From NCBI GenBank assembly GCA_963693305.1, contig OY855906.1:2224501-2288500 (forward strand): a stretch of 64,000 nucleotides of DNA, written 5' to 3'. Below are positions 1 through 10,770 of the stretch, in pieces. A model generated the notes under the pieces. The model saw nothing but the letters and a program-made list of their open reading frames with translations, ran no database searches and was not told the DNA's origin. A program made the position numbers and the translations under genes. How positions within the stretch are numbered: the first letter of the stretch is position 1; each line of letters starts with the position of its first letter. The stretch comes from Meandrina meandrites (taxonomy: Eukaryota > Cnidaria > Anthozoa > Scleractinia > Meandrinidae).

Positions 1-323
1 GAGCCAGCACAAAGTCTCTTCAGCGGAAAAATAATTAATCACATGACTGAAATTGCTTGCAGTGATTGGTTCGTGGGCAACGAGGTCTAAAATATTACGT
101 AAAAAACATGGAAGGGAAAAACTCTTTCAATATTCCATTTAGTTCTCAGAGAATTTTGTACTCATGTTTTTAGGCGTGAAAACCGTAGATTACGAAGGAT
201 ATGTACTCGATGCTTTTCAACTTTGTTGTCATATCAATTATTTACCTGCCAGGCGTTGCTGAAGGGGCCAGTTTGCTCTCAAGTGAGTGTTAAGCGGCAC
301 ACCTCGCAACGTAGTAAGCTAAA
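1..323 (+). other. Upstream flank and probable 5' UTR of the MAP7-family gene
   Basis: This stretch lies directly upstream of the first coding exon. I see no other gene in it and no clear TATA box or initiator that would fix the transcription start. It probably holds promoter and 5' UTR. Confidence 0.4.
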
Positions 324-378
324 ATGGCTGAATCAAATCAAGAACCAATGTCCATTGAGGCATTTCGAGCAAAGAAAG
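324..378 (+). CDS. MAP7: MAP7-family gene, coding exon 1
   Basis: Encodes the first 18 residues (MAESNQEPMSIEAFRAKK) plus one base of codon 19. The ATG has A at -3 (AAAATGG), a good initiation context. The exon ends at AAAG|GTAAGT, a near-perfect donor. The intron is only 83 bp. Confidence 0.75.
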
Positions 379-3300
379 GTAAGTAATTCTTGTCTTCTTG
401 GTAAAATTGAAAGATTTTCTTCGCAAGGATTAAACTGTTTTGTGCCCTGCTCTTTGTTTAGCAGCCGCTTCGACTTCTAGTGTCAAGTCGACAACACCAA
501 GCAAAGCTTCAAATCCCTCCGTTTCAAACTCAACCTCGGCGCTGTCTCCGCCAGCTAGTACAAGTAGATCGAATTCAGCAAGGCGATCTGTATCTAGTGA
601 AAATTTGAGTGGAAGAGATGCGCCATCACTTGATGAAAGACAAGAGAAAGTCAAGATTCTTCGAGAAAAACAAGCCGAAGAGAGGCGGAGAAAAAATGAG
701 GAACGCAGAGCTGCCTTTGAAGAAAGAAGGCGTAAAAAGGAGGAAGACGAGAAAGAAAGGTGGGCTACACTAAAGGATCAGGCCGCTAAACGTAACGTTT
801 CCAAGCCAAATGCATCGGCTTCAAAACCTGGCACAGGTAGAAAGCTGCCAACATTACCCCAGGAAGGAAGTGCTATGCGACCTGGCAGTGCCGTGGAGCG
901 CCCATCGTCATTACCAAAGCCATTGATGAGGCCTTCCAGTGCTTCAACTGCTAGAAGTCCCTCTCGAAGCAGTGCCGACAGCTTATCTGGAGGCTCAACA
1001 CCCAAAGAATCTCCTTCAACTACCCCTGGTGGCTTGCAACCAAAAACACCCCTTGGTGTCAGTAAGTCTGCATCTGCAAGTAATTTAAATCGCAGAGGTA
1101 GTGGTGGTTCTATGCCACAGAGGCCATCTTCTGGAACTAAGCCCAGGATGCGTTCGTCATCAACACATTCTTCAGCTCTCACACTAGATAAGCCTAACTC
1201 TAAAAATAGTACAAGTCGTGAATCATTGTTACCGCCTGCAGGAAAGTTAGCCAAATCTCATTCTACTAGTTCTATTCACAAAGTTGGCCAGCAACGACCA
1301 GCAGCAGATAAAAGCCATAAAACTGAAACAAAGCCTAAAGCTGGAGTTACTGATGAAGCGACTGCTAAACAGGCTTTGGCAGAACGAAGAAAGAAGGCAA
1401 GAGAGGAGGCAGAGAGACAGGCTGCTCTAGATAAGGAGCGACAGGAGGCAGAGCGGTTGAGAAAAGAAGAAGAAGAAAGAAAACGGGCTGAAGAAGAAGC
1501 CAGAGAGGAGGCAAGGATGCGCGAGCTTGCTGAGCTTCTTCGTAAGCAAGAAGAAGAGAGACTGCGGATTGCAGCAGAGGAGAAAGAGAAACAGGAGAGA
1601 GAGGAAGCTGAAAAGGCTGCAGCTGAGAAGAAGCGCAAAGAAGAAGAAGAACAGAAAATGAGAGAGCAGGAAGAAAGGAAGGCACAAGAAGAGGAAGAAA
1701 GAAGGAAACAAGAGGAAGCTGCCAGACTAGAGAGGAAAAGGGTGAGGCAATAAGTTAGGAATAATTATACACACTTTTATACCAATAATTACATGTTCAT
1801 ACAGTAACCAGTGGTGAGCTAACTAAAAATCCTACAATAAAATATCTATTATATTACTTGCAATAATAATGTAATGGAGTGCAACTGGCATGTGGAAGCA
1901 TTTCATAGCATTGCACACTGTATTATTACTTACAGGGATAAACATCTTTTAAGGCTGAATTAATAGCCACCAGGCTACATATAGTTAACAATTATTCCAC
2001 AAGTGTGCATTGGATATGTACGATGGTAGATAGCCAACGAGGCGCATAGCGCTGAGTTGGCTATAACTATCTCCAATCCAACAAGCGTGAGTCATTGTTT
2101 TTTTTTATTAAAAACACCCAAAGATTTGCAATATTTGAGCTCTGCAGGTGTTCTTGCTGAGGCACATACCTACCATATTTTGTGGTCCATGGTATATGAG
2201 CTCATATATCATGGCCTGTAAACCAATCAAAACTCAGGAATTGCAATATACTGTGGCTAGTCTAAAATAATATTTCATATACCCCCCTGTTACCTGTATA
2301 TGACTTGATGACAATATTTTAAAATGGAAGGTACATGTGGGTGCTAATAGCCCTATTTTGATATTTTCAACCTAAAACAGTAGACATCACTATGAGGCTC
2401 CAGGAAATAAACACTACAAAAGGTACCAGAATCTTAATAAGTGGGCGTAGCACCAAATAATTTTCACCCCTAAGCAGGGTTGGAAATAATGGCCGGTGAT
2501 CGGTAATAAAATTTACCAGCCAAAAATTAAATATAATTATATAAAATTTAAAAAAAAAAATTAAGTGGTCAAATCTTTTTTCAGTGTTGTGGCTCCTAAA
2601 AGAGCCATTGTTTATAAGAACCCGGCAAAGACATCACTGTTTGGGCAAAGAAAAATAATGTCCTAGTTAATTATGATTATTGTTAATCTCATTAAAACAA
2701 AGATTGTACCAAGGTTAAGGTTGAGGCACAACCTAGCCACTGGTCCACTCAGCTGCTGCACATAATTTACAGTGTATACTTTTTTTCTATCACTGCTAGC
2801 CAACTGAAGATGGTAGAACACTGTTTCATTAGAAGGCGAACAATGAGGGAGCTCAGATTGTATCTTTTTTTTCTTTTGTTCAGCGAGTGGAACAAATCAT
2901 GAGCAGGACAAGACAAACTGCAAGCCCAATTACTACAGAGGAAAGCAATTCTTCTGCTGCAGGAAATGTAGGTTTTTTGAAAACTCTTCATGTATGCTAA
3001 TACTACTTAATTTTTGTTTCGTTTCCTCAGAAATGAAATGGTATTGTTTTGGATTTGATGTGAACCATAGGGCTACTATCCAATCAGAAGTCAGAATGCT
3101 CGTAACGGCAATGTCAACATGTTGTACAAAAGGCAAACAATCTCGTAAAAACATGTTTTTAAATGTCGGAAAGGAAATCTTCAGCAACCACAAAAATTAT
3201 TGAGATCCATTACAAAGAGAAATATCTGTCAACTGCAATGCTTTAAGTTAGATTAAAGCAATGTAGTGGCAAAAAAAAGTGAGCTCTTTCCGTGTTTAAT

Positions 3301-6300
3301 TGTTAAGTAAACATTCTAACTATATTCTGAGAAAGAAGAAAATTCCTATCAATGAGAGCGCTTGCAAGCGCAAACAAAGACACGATACCTTCGCATCTGT
3401 TGCTTGCTGGCACAGAAGCCAAGAAAAAGGGCACAAGAAGGGCAAATTAGGCAGTTCCTTGTCATTCGTATCCATCTGTGATCTGAAAACGAAACACTAG
3501 TATTTCTTTTTGAAATAGCTGCTTGTTAAAAGTCATTTTGTAGCTTGTTGTTCAAGTTTTCTGTTTACCTTGCATTGCTGTCAGTAGGTTAACCATTGTT
3601 TTTGCGTACTCGGATGTCTTTGTTTACATGTAAACCTTGGGAACCAATGCAACAATATCTAATATCAATATTACTTAAGTTATTATGCTAGGGCACTTAT
3701 CATTAGTCACAACTGGCTGGCTCGTCTGGTGGCTTTGAATGTGAAATGCGCCTTTTTTTGTGAGATCAGTTTCCCACATTTTAACCACAACAGTGTTAAT
3801 TTTGTGCATTGACTGATTGATAGGACAAATCTCGCTAATAGCGGAATTCTGTTCTTCAATCTGGCCAGCCAGTTTTGACTAATGGAAAGGGCCCCTACAT
3901 GTAGTTTGTAGCAGTGGCCTAATGATCAGCATACTGGACCCCAGATCTATCAAGTATTTTTTGGTTTGAGTCCTGGGTCACTGTGTTGTGTTGTGTTGTG
4001 TTGTGTAGCTATTGTAGGCTCCCACAGTACATGTAGCTTAAGCATCGTGTCCTCTTGAAATCCTCAAACTCTCTTTGTGTCCCTCTCAACTACTAAAAAA
4101 TGTGAATACACAACAAATTTATTTAATGCTTTTTAAAAAGTGACTTTTACATGTGTTTCTAAAGAGATCTACGCATACATACAACTTAAAGATAAACTAA
4201 GACTTTTCTCTGGAATAGCCACGTCTTGAAAAGCAGTGCTGCTCATTAGCCACAGAAGCAACTGATCCATGGTGATCACAACTTGCAAACTACAGCGTAC
4301 TCAGACAGAACGTTGTCATTCCCACCTAGCAATGTCTGTCATTTTTCCTCGCAACGTAATCAATCAACCATGACAATGAACACGAGAACTGAGACCGTTA
4401 AACGCTCTGAATCCTGTTGTAATGCTTGTGGTACAGTCAGTGTATTGTGACAATCATACATGAATGTATGTTCATTTGTTTTTAGCAAGAGACAAAAGAC
4501 CCAGAAGACACAAAAAGAAAGGTAAATGAAATACTGCAGAAAGTCAAAGGAGTTTCAGGCAGTCAAAATGCAACCGGCGAAATGGAAGACGATCATTCTT
4601 CGATACTTCTTACCGGTGCAGAAGAAGTGCAAGAGAATAACAATGAATTTGATACTACAGGAGCAGTGAATGTTGCATCGGAAAGTACTTCATTTTCTAG
4701 TATAGATACTTCAAACAAATCAACTTTCCATCCTGTCCACATAAATGGAGTCCATTCTTCTACTCGACATGGATTTCACAGTGAATCAACAAACAATGGT
4801 GATGAGGTGCATGTGTCGTCATCATCACAATTAGTTACTGTTGAACAAGAGTCAACATACACACTGACTTCAAATAGATTGACAAGTAATGAACATGAAA
4901 AAGAGACTACGTCAATTCAATTTAGTGAAGGGCTATCCACAAGAGAGGAATATGGTGTTTCAAATGGAATGGATCAAGATTCTGCAACTGATAAACTTCC
5001 AGATACAGAAGCCGCTGTGGTAAGTGGGATCCATACAGTGTAGTTACTTTGCCACGTATGGGTTGGTCAATTTATTCAACAAGACATAATTTGTCAAAAG
5101 TTTGCCAAGTTGAGTCAAATGTTTATGTTTGCTGCCTTCTTCATTGCTCTTTTAAATGTATAAGAGTTGCTTTCTTTCTAATAGCTTTTTCGCAAAACAA
5201 AGTGTTTATTGATCTTCTTATAGCCTGCAAAAAAAGCAACAGGCATTGGTTTGAAGTCTCCCTTGTTTTGACTGTGTGGCCTTATTTTTGGAATTAAATT
5301 CAGTTTTTTACCATCCTTCTCTCTTACAACACATGTACAGATATTAATTTACTTCATAAAGATTTTAAATAATTTCAAGATGCAGTGCGACAAATACTTT
5401 GATTTTTACAGACATGTTTTGGCAGAAACTTTTGCGTTATTGAGTGCGTTTACTTGGCTCATACATTAACATAGATCGTGTGGCAAAACCCCTTTCTAAT
5501 CAGCAACTTTAAGGAGCTACATGTATGTCATGGACAACGCATCTTGAAAAAATTGGCAAGTTTGTTGGTTGTAATCGGTCTTAATCTTCGTCAGTCGAAA
5601 CCAGCCTTGGTTATTTTGCATTTTTATTATTCTGTTGGTGTTTTTTATTTTTATTTTGAGGTTTCCTTCAATTTTGAAGTAATCTGAAAAATGACTAAAG
5701 CATCGTGGCATTGCTCCTTTAATGCTATCTTTGTAATTCTTGCCCTTTTTCTATTATTTGTGTTACCCTGGTAGATGTGTTGGATGAATTTAAGTTGGAA
5801 TTTTGTGTAACTGTATGTATCTGAAAGCTTGCAGAATTTTCTGTACTTAGTTGTCATTCGTTTTATTTATTTCTCAACAAGAGGCATATTCCTGAAACCA
5901 AACAAGGCTTGGCTGGAGATAATCCTGAAAGTCGAAACAGAGATTTCAATGGAGTAGAGGATGAGGAGGTGCTCTGGCTGCAAATAGAGGCCACTATGAG
6001 AAAGAGGGAATCCTATGTTATAGAGGCTCTAGAGAACCTTGGTGTTGTTGCCGAAGGTGATGATGACGAGGACAGTGAAGAGAGTCAGCTCTGGAAGGTG
6101 GTAGAAGGAAAGGCGCAGCTGGCTGAGGTAGTATAACACAAAGATAAGCGAGACAGAATGACAAAGTAATGATAGGATTAGAAATGTCTGAAGTTTTTAT
6201 AGCAAAAAGAAGCACTGTCACTAGGGATGCAATTTGCACAAGCTTTGTAAGCTAGATGAATAGTTAATTCAAAACCATGTAACTAACAGATGTTTTGGAA

Positions 6301-7687
6301 GAACAAGCCAAGCTTTAAAAAAAAACCTGAATTGTGAACTTTACCATTGTTAAACATTCTAGCTTTCAGTTGGCTTCTTGTTATTTGTCAAGTACTGAGA
6401 TTTTAACATTTCTTTCTCCAACTCATGCTAAGGATGGTGGCAGTCCTTCTTAAACTTTGCATTAACCTTAATTTTCAAATAGATTTTGTAAGTAAAATAG
6501 CTAGGTTGAATCCAAGTACTGTCGTAGTGGTAAAGTTCACAATTCAGGGTTTTTTCATCAGTGACACATATAGGTGATTTCAGTCAGCTTGAAAAGCTTT
6601 AAACAATAATGTGTCTTGGTGGCACTCACTTTGAATGGTCAAAGCAGTAATTATTTATGACTAAGAATTATTTACAGTTGATAACAAACTGGTTCATATA
6701 CAAGAGTAATGATGTACAGAGCCAAGAAGGTTTCAGTGATGATCATGGACCACTTTTTATTATTTTAGCTATCACGTGATCTTTCTTGGCTATTTTACAT
6801 GTATTTAAAAAGACGAGGTGTGATGTTAATTACCATATGTCGCTTTTTAGTAGCTGGGAAAATAATTTTGTATGTATTCAGGTCATTCAGTAAAGAATTT
6901 AGAGTTCTTTGGACTTGTGGTCAAAAAGTCTATGGCTTGCAGTTACCGGTAAGAATTGGCAGACTTAGATGATACAACTTTGTCACATGCAGCTTCTGTA
7001 ATATGCGCTGCTTGCGTCATGCAAAAATTTCATACAGCATCTTCTGATGCTATGATTGTCATAGGTAAGAGTTTTAAACCAGGTTTCAAAAAACATTTTC
7101 TTTAATGTCCTATATGACAATCATAAGCAACCTGAATGTTTGATTTACAAGAAATGTTTTGTGACATAAACTTGTGGTAAGCTCTGCACATGGGATTGTT
7201 TGTGCTATCTACACAGCTGAAATAAAAAAAAATAATATTAGTAGTGTTCAACATGTGGATGCACTTTCCTCTGCAATTTTTAACAGTAACAGACACTTGA
7301 AGGTTCTTTTTGTTATTACTTGTCGTACAGTATGTGTTGGTTTCTGATGAAAAAGTTGACCCTGATACTAAATTAGCATGGAGACTACTGGTATCTATGG
7401 AAGGCAGGCTTTTAGCCAGGTGGGAGTCCGGGAGTCCTATGGATGGCTACTTTTCAAAGAAAATTAATATGAATAAATGTATACAGGGTTTTTGTAGCAA
7501 ATTATTTTGGAAATCTTAAGATATCTTTGCACTCATAACTGCAGAAAAACACCAAGTGCATGCTCCTCAGGCCCTCCTATGAGGACAAAGTCTGGCCTTA
7601 TAAAAATTTTGGACTCCCGCTCTTTAAATCCTGGCTAAAAGCCTGATGGAAGATGTAGTATTGTTAATGAATTTGACTAGAAACAAA
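324..7687 (+). CDS. MAP7: MAP7/ensconsin-family microtubule-associated protein (whole multi-exon gene model)
   Basis: Family knowledge: MAP7 proteins bind the microtubule lattice through an N-terminal charged coiled coil and recruit and activate kinesin-1 through a second, C-terminal MAP7 domain. Seen here: a highly charged Glu/Arg/Lys helix at about residues 76-129, a basic Ser/Pro-rich linker at about 130-316, a long Glu/Lys/Arg coiled coil at about 316-445, then the family-typical junction RVEQIMSRTR encoded by exon 3. Exons are 324-378, 462-1741, 2884-2967, 4486-5019 and 5882-6127, with a probable continuation in 7331-7687. Codon phases agree at every junction. Without exon 6 the product is 733 residues plus a short intron-read-through tail; with it about 769 or more. 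The identification rests on composition, domain order and the exon-3 motif. I am fairly sure of the family but not of the 3' end. Confidence 0.78.
462..1741 (+). CDS. MAP7: MAP7-family gene, coding exon 2 (both coiled-coil regions)
   Basis: This large exon carries the first charged coiled coil (from about 630 to 800), the Ser/Pro-rich basic linker, and most of the MAP7 domain (about 1350-1741, runs of Glu, Arg, Lys and Ala). The acceptor is a tandem TTTAGCAG. Use of either AG keeps phase with exon 1, so one Ala may be included or skipped. The donor is AAAAGG|GTGAGG. Long open frames on the other strand here are shadows of the purine-rich codons. Confidence 0.8.
1742..2883 (+). other. Intron 2 of the MAP7-family gene
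   Basis: AT-rich non-coding sequence between the exon 2 donor and a strong acceptor (a long T tract ending TTGTTCAG at 2883). I recognise no gene or element in it. Confidence 0.6.
2884..2967 (+). CDS. MAP7: MAP7-family gene, coding exon 3
   Basis: Twenty-eight codons, phase 0 at both ends, starting RVEQIMSRTR. The Arg-rich end of the MAP7 domain followed by (V/L)EEIM-(K/S)RTR is a hallmark of the family. The polypyrimidine tract before the acceptor is strong, and the donor is AAT|GTAGGT. Too short to appear as an ORF on its own. Confidence 0.75.
3690..3897. mobile_element. Palindromic MITE in intron 3
   Basis: The ends are inverted relatives: the left arm contains ATTAGTCACAACTGGCTGGC and the right arm GCCAGCCAGTTTTGACTAAT. 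The arms are about 30 bp with a few mismatches, and the interior has no coding capacity. Element ends are approximate. Confidence 0.6.
3978..4005. repeat. (GTGTT)n microsatellite
   Basis: About five copies of the pentamer GTGTT/TTGTG in tandem inside intron 3. Confidence 0.85.
4486..5019 (+). CDS. MAP7: MAP7-family gene, coding exon 4
   Basis: Exactly 178 codons, phase 0 in and out, donor GCTGTG|GTAAGT. The encoded segment is acidic and rich in Ser, Thr and Glu, and it looks disordered. There is no recognisable domain. Divergence here is normal for the family, where the region after the MAP7 domain is poorly conserved. Confidence 0.65.
5020..5881 (+). other. Intron 4 of the MAP7-family gene
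   Basis: AT-rich, no gene or element recognised. It ends TTTATTTCTCAACAAG, a moderate acceptor. Confidence 0.5.
5882..6127 (+). CDS. MAP7: MAP7-family gene, coding exon 5 (helical C-terminal segment)
   Basis: Phase 0 at both ends, 82 codons. The middle reads EEVLWLQIEATMRKRESYVI, then an acidic loop, then LWKVVEGKAQLAE, so two amphipathic helices. The donor GAG|GTAGTA is fair. If the intron is retained, the frame adds two Val codons and stops at 6134-6136. The helix pattern faintly resembles the start of a bMERB (Rab-binding) coiled coil; this is an inference only. Confidence 0.55.
6128..7330 (+). other. Intron 5 of the MAP7-family gene
   Basis: Holds a fold-back repeat (6310-6557, separate entry). 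The rest is AT-rich with no gene. The acceptor is TTACTTGTCGTACAG at 7330. Confidence 0.45.
6310..6557. repeat. Inverted repeat (probable MITE)
   Basis: The left arm CCTGAATTGTGAACTTTACC is repeated in inverted orientation at about 6527-6550 (GGTAAAGTTCACAATTCAGG), with A and T runs outside the arms. No coding capacity inside. Confidence 0.6.
7331..7403 (+). CDS. MAP7: Probable MAP7-family exon 6, 5' part (before the MITE)
   Basis: Starts in phase 0, matching exon 5: YVLVSDEKVDPDTKLAWRLL and onward, helical and Trp-containing in the style of exon 5. The frame then enters a MITE at 7405 and ends at a stop at 7517-7519. The 3' part of the exon appears to lie at 7653-7687. Evidence is phase agreement and open frame, not recognised homology. 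Confidence 0.45.
7405..7645. mobile_element. hAT-type MITE inserted in a probable coding exon
   Basis: Terminal inverted repeats CAGGCTTTTAGCCAGG and CCTGGCTAAAAGCCTG are perfect over 16 bp, and GGGAGTCC-type sequence inside each end is also inverted. The flanks ATGGAAGG (7397-7404) and ATGGAAGA (7646-7653) form an 8-bp target duplication matching at 7 of 8 positions, the size made by hAT transposases. There is no coding capacity of its own. Confidence 0.8.
7653..7687 (+). CDS. MAP7: Probable MAP7-family exon 6, 3' part (after the MITE)
   Basis: When the MITE and one copy of its target duplication are ignored, the frame from 7331 continues through 11 further codons ending RNK and reaches AAA|GTAAGT at 7688, in phase 0. 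Such clean continuation is unlikely by chance and suggests this was one exon before insertion. Confidence 0.4.
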
Positions 7688-8109
7688 GTAAGTTAAACGA
7701 CCCTGGTCAGCCTTCGCCATTTTTGATGTCATCAAAATTATGAGAATTGTATACTGAAGTGAACTCTTATTGCATCACCGCAAGTTGTGTTTACTGGAAG
7801 TCTGTTTAATTACACCATTAGCAGTTTCACAGCGATCTCTTTCGTCACAACATGCTCCATGTAAAATAATATAATACCAAAAATCCCACATACCGGTATC
7901 AAAAAAAAAACAAAGGCTTGGCTGACTGGGGTCCTTTAAATTGTAACTGTTTGATGAAGAAAGTCATGCATTATACATGTACGTGTACTCTAGCCAATGA
8001 ATCAGTGCAAAACCAAAGCTTGTTGTTGTGACTTTCCTGTCTTGCATACATGAATCAAATTTAATTGATCTGTTGGGTTATTTGCATTTGCTATAATAGA
8101 CTGCATTTG

Positions 8110-8242
8110 TATTCTCGGTATTGGACTGGAACTAGCCTGCAATGGAGGCTAATGCAGGGAGAGCTTCAAGCAATTTGCATTTGAAAAGACTGCCAGCATT
8201 AGCCTCAATTGCAAGCTAGTTCCAGTCCAATACCGAGAATAC
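8110..8242. mobile_element. 133-bp palindromic MITE
   Basis: The first 22 bases (TATTCTCGGTATTGGACTGG and on) are the exact reverse complement of the last 22, and further arm sequence pairs with mismatches. A decayed relative lies at 18262-18395. Confidence 0.8.
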
Positions 8243-8962
8243 GAATATGGTCTTACTCTATTAACCACGATGCTGACATCATGAGCTTTGGTTTTAATGA
8301 AATAGGAAAATTTGTTCCGACTGTCACAAACCAGGGTACAAAGAAAGTAGATGTCGATTTTCTAGCATGGTCTTTGGGCAGGTTGGAGTCATTGTACATG
8401 TGTGCTAACATTTCATTGGCCTTAGATTTGTATTTCATCTCCTAATCAAAAATTGTTGCAGGTTTACCCATTAGGCAGGTGATGTTTAATTTGAGAAGCC
8501 TCTGACTACAAGAAAATGCTATCTCTGTGCACTGTATTATATTGGATGGGTCAGTGAAGTTGTCAAGCCATACATGTTATTTGGCATCTCTTTTGCTGAG
8601 CAAGGGTCAACTAGGATTCCACTGGCATTTAAAGTAAGCAGTTTTATAGCAGTACTGTGTAAAGGGGTCACCGTTTTAGACTCTTGGTAACGTTTTTACT
8701 TATATTGTATTTATTGTGCTGCTGGCAGCAAGGCTTACAAATCTGCTTATGTTAAAATGAAATCAACTGTCTAATGCAGCTGGGTTAGAATATTCACCGT
8801 ATGCATGGTAAATAGGTTGTTATCTTGTACCTGGATCTCGCACAGTTCAGGAGGTGGATCTGGGAATGATATTAGCAAGTTCTAATTCTTTGAAAGAAAA
8901 TTTCTGTCAATGGTATTTTTGTTGTTGATAAAAAGCAATTAATATGCTAGTTAGGAATGTTA

Positions 8963-8968
8963 AATAAA
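8963..8968 (+). terminator. Candidate polyadenylation signal AATAAA
   Basis: AATAAA in TTAAATAAAAG downstream of the last candidate MAP7-family exon. The motif is common in AT-rich DNA, so this is only a candidate. Confidence 0.25.
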
Positions 8969-9176
8969 AGAACAAAATTGGGATGATAATTTGTAGCTGA
9001 GATGGTTTCATTATTACATAATTCAGGACAACCCTTGTCATACAGACTGCCTTGCCACTGCGTTGGTTTTGTTTTACTATGTTCTGATTGGTTTAGAAAA
9101 CTTGCACCACTTCTTGACCATTCGGAAGTAAAACCAAAGTAATCGTGATAAGCTCATGCACATTTTCCCACCCTTC

Positions 9177-9487
9177 ACGCAAGCTACATGTGTCACACTT
9201 CACGCAAGCCACATGTGTCACGCTTCACACAAGCTACATGTGTCACACTTCATGCAAGCTACATGTGTCACACTTCACCTAAGCTACATGTGTCACACTT
9301 CACACAAGCTACATGTGTCACACTTCACGCAAGCTACATGTGTTACACTTCACGCAAGCTACGTGTGTCACACTTCATGCAAGCTACATGTGTCACACTT
9401 CACACAAGCTACATGTGTCACACTTCACGCAAGCTACATGTGTCACACTTCACGCAAGCTACATGTGTCACACTTCAATCAAACTAC
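9177..9487. repeat. 25-bp minisatellite, about 12 copies
   Basis: The unit ACATGTGTCACACTTCACGC plus AAGCT repeats about 12 times with point variants (CACGC, CATGC, CACAC, CACCT). Because 25 is not a multiple of 3 and the unit has no stop, all three + frames stay open across the array. That gives three overlapping Cys/His/Thr-rich open frames that are products of the repeat, not genes. Confidence 0.92.
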
Positions 9488-10100
9488 ATGCATTTGCTTC
9501 CAAGTTTTGATTGATTCACTGAATTGTGTGTCCATTGTGATTGTCCAGTGATTGCTGATGGGTTTTGGTTTTACAACACTCAGTCCAAAATCGCTCTATG
9601 ACACTATAACCACAGGAATTCCAGGAGTTCTAATTCACTGAAAAACCGTGAAATTATGCACCTTCAGTGAAATTGTGTTTGATAGAAGACTTTGATCAAA
9701 TGATGCCCTTCCAACTGTAACAGGAGTCGTATTCATGATTGTTTGAAAGCAGGTTCGTAAGTATGAGTGGCGTGCTCCTTCAAAACCACTACACCACCAC
9801 GAAAATTTTATGAAATAAAGTGATGTTCTGAACTGTTACATCTATAGTAGATGACTGTATCCCTAGCCTTAGCGTGAATCCAGTGGCATGGTGACCATGT
9901 AATCACTTGCGTGCCTACGGAAATCTAAAAACAGTTATAATTTATACATTTATTTAGTTATTAGCGGCATGAAGAGATTAAAAACCCCTCTTCCCAGCAG
10001 TATGAGTCTGGAGAGATTGTCCTCCCTGGTAATTCTCTATATATACATGTATAAGCATAAGGATGTCCACATTGACAATGTGTTTTTGGAATTTGCACGT
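9488..10100. other. Non-coding, no feature seen
   Basis: AT-rich sequence with no open frame or repeat that I can support. Confidence 0.5.
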
Positions 10101-10770
10101 CTTAAGGTGGCTCATAACAGTTTAGTCAGAATTAGACATGTCCGTTTTAGGTGTTCTATCGCAGCTATACCAATAACTTTTAGGAAAATCTTTTAGTACA
10201 AACTTGTACAAGTTTTACCAATGAACAAATTGAGGTCATTGTGACGTCAAAATTCGTTGCCATGGCAACGTCATATGAGGTCAAAGATACCCTATTTTGG
10301 ACCATTTGAGGCTAATAACTCAAAAACTACTCGGTGAAAATTCTTGTTTTTGATATATTTTTATCTAACTGACAAAAGACAACTTTTAACAAATTTTTAA
10401 AAAAATCTGTAGGTAGGATTTGAAGCTACGTCAATTTTTCACTAATTTAAGGTGGCTCTGAACCCTACCTACAGAATTTTTTTAAACATTGTTAGATTCC
10501 TTGTTTTGCCCAGTAGACAAAAATATATGAAAAACAAAAACTTTCACCGTCTAGTTTTTAAAATATTAACCTCAAATGGTAAAAAATAAGGCATCTTTGA
10601 CCTCATATGACGTTGCCATGGCAACGAATTTTGACGTCATACCAACTACAATTTGTTCATTGGTAAAACCTTTACAAAGTTGTACTAAACGTTTAACTTC
10701 AATGTTATTGGTGTAGCTGCAATAGAATGCTGAAGACGGGAATATCTAAACCCCTTCGAGCCACCCTAAG
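10101..10770. mobile_element. 670-bp fold-back element
   Basis: The two halves are inverted copies of each other, from CTTAAGGTGGCTC at the left end to GAGCCACCCTAAG at the right. Each half contains TGACGTCA and the palindrome GTTGCCATGGCAAC in the same relative place. A second copy of the end sequence, TAAGGTGGCTCTGAACC, lies near the centre at about 10450, so it may be two elements head to head. No coding capacity. Confidence 0.8.

Larger units (their letters stand above)
2968..4485 (+). other. Intron 3 of the MAP7-family gene
   Basis: Contains a MITE (3690-3897) and a short microsatellite (3978-4005), described separately. Outside these I see no gene. It ends with the acceptor TTTGTTTTTAG. 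Confidence 0.6.
7688..9176 (+). other. Downstream part or 3' flank of the MAP7-family gene
   Basis: No further exon is certain. A good acceptor at about 8460 (AAAATTGTTGCAG) is followed in phase 0 by only 14 codons and a stop, which could be a last exon. A palindromic MITE lies at 8110-8242 and an AATAAA at 8963-8968. Confidence 0.3.

Noticed and set aside
778..1711. Long minus-strand open frames (up to 158 codons) opposite MAP7 exon 2
   Set aside because: They are antisense to a well-supported exon. Their Leu/Ser/Phe-rich content is what Glu/Lys/Arg codons give on the other strand.
9177..9487. CRISPR-like array
   Set aside because: Direct tandem units without spacers in a eukaryotic sequence.
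9156..9551. 131-residue Cys/His-rich open frame
   Set aside because: It is the read-through of the 25-bp minisatellite; all three frames are open with the same period.
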